A stretch of DNA of 64,000 nucleotides from positions 124,001 to 188,000 of the forward strand of contig NZ_JACHJO010000008.1 in assembly GCF_014203695.1 (NCBI RefSeq), read 5' to 3'. The translations under genes were made by a program, and so were the position numbers. The DNA comes from Nocardiopsis algeriensis (GTDB taxonomy: Bacteria > Actinomycetota > Actinomycetes > Streptosporangiales > Streptosporangiaceae). Positions 58,901-64,000 of the stretch are shown here, piece by piece. Every line of letters begins with the position of its first letter. Within the stretch, counting starts at the first letter, position 1. The notes under the pieces are model-generated. The model ran no database searches. It was given only the letters and a program-made list of their open reading frames with translations, and was not told the origin of the DNA.

Positions 58901-59577
58901 AGCTCGTCGAATCCGGCAACTGGCGCGACGACCGCGACCTCGCCGAGGTCTACACGGCCTGGGGCGGTTTTGCGTACGGGCGCGGCCTCGACGGCGTTCC
59001 GGCCGCCGACGACATGCGCGCCAACTACCGCCGGATCAAGGTCGCCGCGAAGAACATCGACAGCGCCGAGCACGACATCGCCGACTCCGACGACTACTTC
59101 CAGTACCACGGCGGCATGATCGCCACCGTCCGCGCCCTCACCGGCGCCGACCCCAAGGCGTACGTCGGCGACTCCACCGCGCCCGACGCGGTCCGCACCC
59201 GCACCCTCACCGAGGAGACCGCCCGCGTGTTCCGCGCCCGGGTGGTCAACCCGCGCTGGATCTCCGCCATGCGGCGCCACGGCTACAAGGGCGCCTTCGA
59301 ACTGGCCGCCACCGTCGACTACCTCTTCGGTTTCGACGCCACGGCCGGTGTCGTCCACGACTGGATGTACGAGAAGCTCGCGGCCGAGTACGTGCTCGAC
59401 GCGGACACCCAGGAGTTCCTGCGCCGCTCCAACCCGTGGGCGCTGCACGGCATCGTCGAGCGGCTGCACGAGGCCGCCCGGCGCGGGCTGTGGGCCGAAC
59501 CGGATCCGGAGACGCTGGAGGCCCTCCAGGAGGTCTACCTGGAGGTCGAGGGCGATCTGGAGGAGCGGTCCGAATGA
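55936..59577 (+). CDS. cobN: Cobaltochelatase subunit CobN
   Basis: This 1213-residue protein inserts cobalt into hydrogenobyrinic acid a,c-diamide with ATP-using partners (CobS/CobT or ChlI/ChlD types), none of which is in the window. Landmarks are SAYPTKHSRIGNAVGLDTP, LGKHGSLEWLPGKNAALS, SVWGTSAMRTSGDDVAEVL and VTVRISGFFRDAFP, as in the CobN/BchH family. Length is typical. GAGGAAGGAA precedes the ATG by 6-7 nt. Its stop overlaps the cobF start (ATGA). Confidence 0.97.
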   Translation: MTVRIALLSTSDTDLLSARASGAAYAWANPSRASDTELTGTVEGADLVVVRLLGSPHDLWPGLAAVRERGTPLVVLSGEQQPSAELMEHSTVPIGVATDAHRYLAEGGPANLGRLHAFLSDTVLLTGEGFDPPAPVPLWGFALPSPATSLNGRLRRSSSPLRDRPQDLALPRVGILYYRAHEAGGNTAFAHALADAVDATGQAVGVPVFAGSLRTAPDELYEALEGFDALVVTVLAAGGSVPASASAGGDDEAWDVERMAALDVPVLQGLCLTSSRADWEASDDGVTPLDSASQIAIPEFDGRIITVPFSFKEIDRDGLPRYVADPERCARLAGIAVAHARLRHVPPAEKRIAVVLSAYPTKHSRIGNAVGLDTPRSLVRLLRRLRDEGYDLGAPGDLPGLDLPDDTEAGDALMHALIAAGGQDEDWLTSVQLTDAQVRITPEEYAAWTEGLPAPLKDAMTEAWGPAPGRLYVNDAGELVLAALRAGNVVVLVQPPRGFGENPIAIYHDPDLPPSHHYLAAYRWLEHGFGAHAVVHLGKHGSLEWLPGKNAALSAACATDAALGDLPLIYPFLVNDPGEGAQAKRRAHATVVDHLIPPMARAETYGDIARLEQLLDEHANIAAMDPAKLPAVRGEIWSLMRAAELHRDLGLEERPGDEEFDDFLLHVDGWLCEIKDTQIRDGLHVLGEAPADEARVNLVLAVLRAAQVWSGVASVSGLRSALGLKEDAPTAEVDEAEAHARRLVERMEAADWDPAAAAGLHDDPEVRRVLEFAAAQVVPRLARTTDELDHVVHALAGGFIPAGPSGSPLRGLVNVLPTGRNFYTVDPRAVPSRLAWQTGQAMADSLLRRHMEETGTYPESVGLSVWGTSAMRTSGDDVAEVLALLGVRPEWDEASRRVSRLDVVPLEELGRPRVDVTVRISGFFRDAFPHVVAMLDDAVNLVADLDEPEEQNFVRAHARADLEAHGDRRRATTRIFGSAPGSYGAGILQLVESGNWRDDRDLAEVYTAWGGFAYGRGLDGVPAADDMRANYRRIKVAAKNIDSAEHDIADSDDYFQYHGGMIATVRALTGADPKAYVGDSTAPDAVRTRTLTEETARVFRARVVNPRWISAMRRHGYKGAFELAATVDYLFGFDATAGVVHDWMYEKLAAEYVLDADTQEFLRRSNPWALHGIVERLHEAARRGLWAEPDPETLEALQEVYLEVEGDLEERSE

Positions 59578-60299
59578 GAGTGCGGATCCTCGGCATCGGC
59601 ATGGGGCCGCGGCACGTCACCCCGGAGGTCGCCGACGCGCTGCGGGGCTGCGACTACGCGGTGGCCGCCCGCAAACGCGAGGACGACGGGCTGCTCGCCC
59701 TGCGTCAGGCGGTCTGTGAGGAGTACGATCTCCCCCTGGTCACCGTGCCCGATCCCGAGCGCGACCGCGACGACCCCGCGGACTACGCGGCCGCGGTCGC
59801 CGCCTGGCACGAGGCCCGGGTCGCTGCCTACGAACGGGTGCTCGGCGAGCACGGCGGCACGGCGGCGTTCCTGGTCTGGGGCGACCCGTCCCTGTACGAC
59901 TCCACCCTGCGGATCGTGGCGCGGATCGCCGAGCGAGGGGCCGTCCCCCTGGAACACGACGTGCTCCCCGGCATCAGCGCCCCCCAGCTCCTCGCCGCGC
60001 GGCACCGGATCGTGCTGCACGAGGTGGGCCGACCGGTCCACGTCACCCCGGCGCGCCGGCTGCGCGAGGCCGTCGACGCCGGGCAGGACAACATCGTCGT
60101 CATGCTCGGCGGGGAACTGGATCTCACGGGCCTGGAGCAGTGGTCGATCTGGTGGGGCGCCAACCTGGGCACCGACACGGAGGAGCTGGTCTCCGGACGG
60201 GTCGGTGGCGTGCTGCCGACGATCGGCGCGGCCCGGACACGGGCCAGGGACCGGGCCGGCTGGGTGATGGACATCGCACTGCTGCGGAGGCCGACATGA
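59574..60299 (+). CDS. cobF: Precorrin-6A synthase (deacetylating) CobF
   Basis: This 241-residue SAM-dependent tetrapyrrole methylase makes precorrin-6A from precorrin-5. It has the N-terminal [24 protein letters not shown], the SAM loop [10 protein letters not shown] and the later [14 protein letters not shown] typical of CobF. It and CobN belong to the aerobic (late cobalt) route. It is coupled to both neighbours by 4-nt overlaps. Confidence 0.94.
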   Translation: MRVRILGIGMGPRHVTPEVADALRGCDYAVAARKREDDGLLALRQAVCEEYDLPLVTVPDPERDRDDPADYAAAVAAWHEARVAAYERVLGEHGGTAAFLVWGDPSLYDSTLRIVARIAERGAVPLEHDVLPGISAPQLLAARHRIVLHEVGRPVHVTPARRLREAVDAGQDNIVVMLGGELDLTGLEQWSIWWGANLGTDTEELVSGRVGGVLPTIGAARTRARDRAGWVMDIALLRRPT

Positions 60300-62596
60300 G
60301 TGCGGCCGGGCGTGCCGGAGGGCTGCTGGTCGCCGGGACCACCTCCGACGCCGGGAAGAGCGTCGTCACCACCGGCCTGTGCCGGGCCTTCGCGCGCCGC
60401 GGCGTGCGGGTCGCGCCGTACAAGGCGCAGAACATGTCCAACAACTCCATGGTCTGCCACGGCCCCGACGGCCGTCCGGCGGAGATCGGCCGGGCCCAGT
60501 GGGTGCAGGCGCTGGCCGCCCGCGCCGTGCCCGAGCCCGCCATGAACCCTGTGCTCCTCAAGCCGGGCACCGACCGGCGCAGCCATGTCGTCCTGCTCGG
60601 ACACCCTGCCGGGGACGTCTCCTCGGCGGACTGGGAGTCCGGCCGCCGCCACCTCGCGAGGGCCGCGCACGCCGCGTACGACGACCTGGCGGCCCGCCAC
60701 GACGTCGTCGTCGCCGAGGGCGCGGGCAGCCCCGCCGAGATCAACCTGCGGGCGGGCGACTACGTGAACATGGGTCTGGCCCGGCACGCGGGCCTGCCCG
60801 TGGTGGTCGTCGGCGACATCGACCGGGGCGGCGTCTTCGCCGCGCTGTACGGCACGGTGGGGCTGCTGGAACCCGCGGACCAGAAGCTGGTCGCGGGCTT
60901 CGTGATCAACAAGTTCCGCGGGGACGCCGGACTGCTCCGGCCCGGGCTGGACGACCTCGAACGGCTCACCGGCCGCCGGGTGTACGGCACCCTGCCGTGG
61001 GACCCCGGACTGTGGCTCGACTCGGAGGACGCCCTCGACCTGGAGGGCCGCCGCGCGGAGAAGACTTCTGCCGGGCGGGTGGCCGTGGTGCGCCTGCCCC
61101 GGATCAGCAACTTCACCGACGTGGACGCCCTCGGCCTGGAGCCGGGCCTCGACGTCGTCTTCGCCTCCGACCCGCGCGACCTCTCCGACGCCGACCTGGT
61201 CGTCCTGCCCGGCACCCGGTCCACCCTCGCCGACCTGGCCTGGCTGCGCTCCCGCGGACTCGACCGGGCGATCGCCGAGCACGCCCGCCGCGGCCGGCCG
61301 CTGCTCGGCATCTGCGGCGGATTCCAGATGCTCGGCCGGACCGTCGCCGACCCGGACGGCGTCGAGGCCGAGCCCGGGGCGTGCGCGGACGGCCTCGGGC
61401 TGCTCGACGTACGGACCGACTTCACCGCAGGGAAGACCCTCCGCCTGCCGTCCGGGAAGGCGCTCGGCGCGCCCGCGCACGGCTACGAGATCCACCACGG
61501 CCGGATCACGGCCGGAGACGGCGCGGAGGAGTTCCTGGGCGGTGCCCGCTCGGGGAACGTCTTCGGCACCATGTGGCACGGCAGCCTGGAGGGGGACGCC
61601 TTCCGCGGTGCCTTCCTCGCCGAGGCGCTCGGCTGCGAGCCGTCCGGCGTACGCTTCGGGGCCGCCCGGGAGCGGCGCCTCGACCTGCTCGCCGACCTCG
61701 TGGAGCAGCACCTCGACGTCGACGCGCTGCTCGCCCTCGCCCGCGAGGGCGCCCCGGCGGACCTGCCCCCTCTGGCCCCAGGAGGCCCACCCGTCGCCCA
61801 CCATCGCCCGGGTGGGCGCTCCGCGCCGGAAGCGGGCCACCACCCTCAACCGAGGCCTCCGGTCCAGTCTCCTTCGGTGAGACTGCTGCTTCTCGGGGGT
61901 ACGTCCGAGGCCCGTGAGCTCGCCGCCCTCCTGGTCGAGGCGGGTGTCGACGTGACCACGTCGCTGGCCGGCCGGGTGGCCCGGCCCCGCCTGCCGGTGG
62001 GGAAGATCCGCATCGGCGGCTTCGGGGGAGTGCCCGGACTGCGTGCGGCGCTCACCGACTACGACGCGGTGGTGGATGCCACCCACCCCTTTGCCCTCGG
62101 CATGACCGCCAACGCGGCGGCCGCCTGCACCGACGTCCCGCTGCTGCGGCTGGAACGGCCGGGCTGGAACCCCGATCCGGCCTGGCACTACGCCGCCACC
62201 CACGAGGAGGCGGCGGAAAGGGCCGCGGCACTCGGCGCACGGCCCTTCCTCACGGTCGGCCGCCAGGAACTCGCCCGCTTCGTTCCGGAATTGGGCCGGC
62301 GGGCGGTCCTGGCCCGGGTGGTGGAGGTCCCCGAACTCGAACTGCCCGCCGCCTGGCGGCTGGTGACCAGCCGGGGACCGTACGACCTCGGCGGTGAACT
62401 GGACCTGATGGGCGGGCACCGCGCGGACGTCCTGGTCACCAAGGACTCCGGCGGCACCTACACCTGGCCGAAGATGGAGGCCGCGCGGCTGCTCGGCGTT
62501 CCGGTCGTGGTGGTGCGGCGCCCGCCGGGCCCGCCCGGCGTTCCCACCGTCCACGACGTGGCGGCCGCGTTCGCCTGGGTGACCTCCCTGGGGTGA
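60296..62596 (+). CDS. Fused cobyric acid synthase (CobQ) and precorrin-6A reductase (CobK)
   Basis: This 766-residue frame joins two B12 enzymes. Residues 1 to about 485 are CobQ, the glutamine-dependent amidase: [17 protein letters not shown] (P loop), [10 protein letters not shown], the catalytic Cys in [10 protein letters not shown], and the His in [11 protein letters not shown]. Residues from about 528 are Cob[25 protein letters not shown] and LVTKDSGG, which reduces the CobF product. A Pro/His/Gly-rich linker of about 42 residues with no stop joins them. GTG 61877 could also start CobK separately. Either way CobF and CobK act in succession. The start overlaps the cobF stop. Confidence 0.9.
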   Translation: MSAAGRAGGLLVAGTTSDAGKSVVTTGLCRAFARRGVRVAPYKAQNMSNNSMVCHGPDGRPAEIGRAQWVQALAARAVPEPAMNPVLLKPGTDRRSHVVLLGHPAGDVSSADWESGRRHLARAAHAAYDDLAARHDVVVAEGAGSPAEINLRAGDYVNMGLARHAGLPVVVVGDIDRGGVFAALYGTVGLLEPADQKLVAGFVINKFRGDAGLLRPGLDDLERLTGRRVYGTLPWDPGLWLDSEDALDLEGRRAEKTSAGRVAVVRLPRISNFTDVDALGLEPGLDVVFASDPRDLSDADLVVLPGTRSTLADLAWLRSRGLDRAIAEHARRGRPLLGICGGFQMLGRTVADPDGVEAEPGACADGLGLLDVRTDFTAGKTLRLPSGKALGAPAHGYEIHHGRITAGDGAEEFLGGARSGNVFGTMWHGSLEGDAFRGAFLAEALGCEPSGVRFGAARERRLDLLADLVEQHLDVDALLALAREGAPADLPPLAPGGPPVAHHRPGGRSAPEAGHHPQPRPPVQSPSVRLLLLGGTSEARELAALLVEAGVDVTTSLAGRVARPRLPVGKIRIGGFGGVPGLRAALTDYDAVVDATHPFALGMTANAAAACTDVPLLRLERPGWNPDPAWHYAATHEEAAERAAALGARPFLTVGRQELARFVPELGRRAVLARVVEVPELELPAAWRLVTSRGPYDLGGELDLMGGHRADVLVTKDSGGTYTWPKMEAARLLGVPVVVVRRPPGPPGVPTVHDVAAAFAWVTSLG

Positions 62597-62654
62597 GGAG
62601 ACGTCTCCCGCCGCCACAGCGGTGGCCGGCACTACCGGCGCGCGCCGGGCCCTT

Positions 62655-62933
62655 CCGGAAATGGTGGGTATACGCGACCGGTTCGGCCCGGGTGCCGACC
62701 TCGTCGACGAAGGTGAACGTCGCGGGGCCGCGCACAACGATCGTCTCGCGGGCGCGAAGCGGCTCGGGCGGATGGTGCTCCGGCACGATCCAGCCCTTCC
62801 CTGTGAGGACGGTGCACAGTGTCAGCGGCGCGCCGTCCACGAAGTGCAGTGCCCGGGGCGGGGACAGGGTCGAACTACCGAACAACGAGCCGTGGGCTCG
62901 TACCCCGCGGATCAGGTCACCGAACATGTCCAT
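62655..62933 (-). pseudogene. 5' fragment of an AraC-type regulator gene (cupin domain only)
   Basis: From ATG 62933 the frame encodes the start of an AraC regulator with N-terminal cupin: MDMFGDLIRGVRAHG, then ALHFVDGAPLTLCTVLTGKGWIVP and VRGPATFTFVDEVGTRAEP. After about residue 95 the family likeness stops and the frame becomes the antisense of cobK. The C-terminal AraC HTH is missing. A complete gene would need about 200 further codons. Truncation at 62640-62660 marks a junction between the cob genes and the older surroundings. No function is likely. Confidence 0.75.
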
Positions 62934-63015
62934 TCCACTGAGATTGGACGATGGCGAAGGCATTCCAGCTTTTCACCCATGGATTCGTCCGATCGGATGC
63001 CGTTGAATCGCTTCC

Positions 63016-63852
63016 ATGAGCAACGACACCACTCTCGTCCTCGGCGCCACCGGCAAGACCGGCCGACGGGTCGCTGCCCGGCTGCGGCTGCACGGCACGC
63101 AGGTGCGCGCCGCCTCCCGATCCAGCCGGACCCGCTTCGACTGGTCCGACCCCGGCAGCTGGGATGCGGTCCTGCAGGACGTCACCGCCGCCTACGTGGT
63201 GCCCCCGCCCGTGCCCGGACCGGTGCACGAATTCGTGGCCCGGGCCGAGGCAGCCGGCGTACAGCGGCTGGTCCTGCTCTCCGGGCGCAGCGCCGACACC
63301 TGGGGCGACTCCACGTTCGGTCTGGACATGCGGTCGGCTGAGGACGCCGTGTGCGGCTCGGCGCTGGAGTGGACCGTTCTGCGGCCGTCGAACTTCAACC
63401 AGAACTTCGACGAGGACCTCTTCCACGCCCCGCTGGTCGCCGGCGAGCTGACGCTTCCCGCCGGCGCGGTCCCCGAAACGTTCATCGATGTGGAGGACGT
63501 CGCCGATGTCGCGGCCGCGGTGCTGACCGAAACCGGTCGGCACGCCGGGCGGATCTATGAGCTGACAGGACCGCGTGCGCTCACCTTCGGTGAAGCCGTC
63601 GGGCTGATCTCCCGGGCATCCGGACTGCCCATCGCCTACAAGCAGGTCTCCCCCGCCGAGTACACTGCGGCGCTGGTCGAGGAAGGCTGGGGCGAGGACG
63701 ATGCCCACCACGTCGCCGAAATGTTCGTGCTGCTGGAGCGCAGGACAAGCGCCGAAACGACGGACGGTGTCGCCACCGTGCTGGGGCGGGCGCCCCGAAC
63801 CTTCGAGGACTACGCCGTACGGGCCGCAGCGGCGGGAGCCTGGCGGCGATGA
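63016..63852 (+). CDS. NmrA-like NAD(P)-binding oxidoreductase
   Basis: This 278-residue protein has an atypical short-chain dehydrogenase fold. The nucleotide motif is LVLGATGKTGRRVAARL (GxxGxxG) near the N-terminus, followed by AASRSSRTRFDWSD, LVLLSGRSA, LRPSNFNQNF and FIDVEDVADVAAAVL. The catalytic Tyr of classical SDRs is absent, as in NmrA-type proteins that act as redox sensors or on quinones. It is divergent from the AraC fragment, whose intact form often regulates such genes. ATG 63016 gives the standard N-terminus. Confidence 0.9.
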   Translation: MSNDTTLVLGATGKTGRRVAARLRLHGTQVRAASRSSRTRFDWSDPGSWDAVLQDVTAAYVVPPPVPGPVHEFVARAEAAGVQRLVLLSGRSADTWGDSTFGLDMRSAEDAVCGSALEWTVLRPSNFNQNFDEDLFHAPLVAGELTLPAGAVPETFIDVEDVADVAAAVLTETGRHAGRIYELTGPRALTFGEAVGLISRASGLPIAYKQVSPAEYTAALVEEGWGEDDAHHVAEMFVLLERRTSAETTDGVATVLGRAPRTFEDYAVRAAAAGAWRR

Positions 63853-63887
63853 CCACCCGGCGGCTCCGGCCCGCAGAACGCCGATCG

Positions 63888-64000
63888 ATGGAAGTACCAA
63901 GCTCCGGGACGCCTGCCCCGACAGCGGCTGAGCTGCTCGACCATCGTCGTTGGAACACCTGTTTCGAACCAGTGGACGCCTTGGTCAGTGGCCTCGGAAC
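63888..64000 (+). CDS. Possible partial ORF at window edge
   Basis: An open frame from ATG 63888 runs off the right edge (37 codons, with DHRRWNTCFEPVDALVSG). No ribosome binding site is seen and I do not recognise the sequence. It may be a gene start or chance. Confidence 0.2.
   Translation, partial: MEVPSSGTPAPTAAELLDHRRWNTCFEPVDALVSGLG

Noticed and set aside
62597..62608. Palindrome GGAGACGTCTCC right after cobK as a terminator
   Set aside because: It is a perfect 12-base palindrome without a loop, too short to be a convincing terminator, and could be a chance or restriction-type site.
62436..62654. Extension of the AraC-fragment frame through the end of cobK
   Set aside because: From about residue 95 the frame encodes Arg/Pro/Gly-rich antisense of cobK without AraC features, so it is not counted as protein.

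Overview
The window comes from the chromosome of a high-GC, filamentous-type actinomycete. Evidence includes the nucleoid protein Lsr2, a ClpC ATPase behind a perfect Streptomyces-type ClgR box, a true BldC, a Streptomyces-type subtilisin inhibitor, a Rex operator, menaquinone enzymes and a full 14-subunit complex I. Gene content and many near-leaderless starts would suit Nocardiopsis or a close relative. That placement is an inference from gene content; no marker gene was compared.

Layout. 1-17.5 kb is mostly housekeeping: a CDF metal exporter (partial), lysS, a small LuxR-type regulator, an N-acetylglutamate synthase-like acetyltransferase, lsr2, clpC, a DUF3105 protein, mutY, a secreted subtilisin inhibitor, radA, a secreted SGNH esterase, an NlpC/P60 hydrolase, a methyltransferase, a sugar isomerase-like protein and proC. 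17.7-22.4 kb holds a proline-rich membrane protein with 30-nt repeats, an AcuC-type deacetylase, a phosphatase-like protein and a BldC-like regulator. 22.6-26.7 kb is the cytochrome c maturation operon (TlpA/ResA thioredoxin, CcdA, ResB, CcsB). BldC, a DUF4229 protein, a secreted propeller-like protein and menG follow.

30.6-49.4 kb is a respiratory block: a perfect Rex (NADH/NAD+ sensor) palindrome, a geranylgeranyl-reductase-family enzyme that probably acts on menaquinone, nuoA-N in canonical order, a strong terminator, then a polyprenyl diphosphate synthase that would make the quinone tail. Haem thiolation, quinone synthesis, quinone reduction and NADH oxidation are therefore encoded together and probably redox-regulated.

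49.4-50.8 kb is a compact three-gene cassette: a HigB/Gp49-like toxin, an XRE antitoxin with an unusual C-terminal tail, and a translationally coupled third gene of unknown function. RarD and MsrA follow. 52.6-62.6 kb is a B12 island: a cobalamin riboswitch drives a lipoprotein/permease/ATPase uptake system, and a second, shorter cobalamin riboswitch drives cobN, cobF and one reading frame that fuses CobQ to CobK. The island ends against a truncated AraC-type regulator that is divergent from an NmrA-like oxidoreductase, which looks like a recombination junction.

Most relevant to novelty are the tripartite toxin-antitoxin cassette with its apparent CTG-started toxin, the CobQ-CobK fusion, the Rex and ClgR operators, and the set of TAnnnT -10 boxes placed 6-9 nt before start codons.
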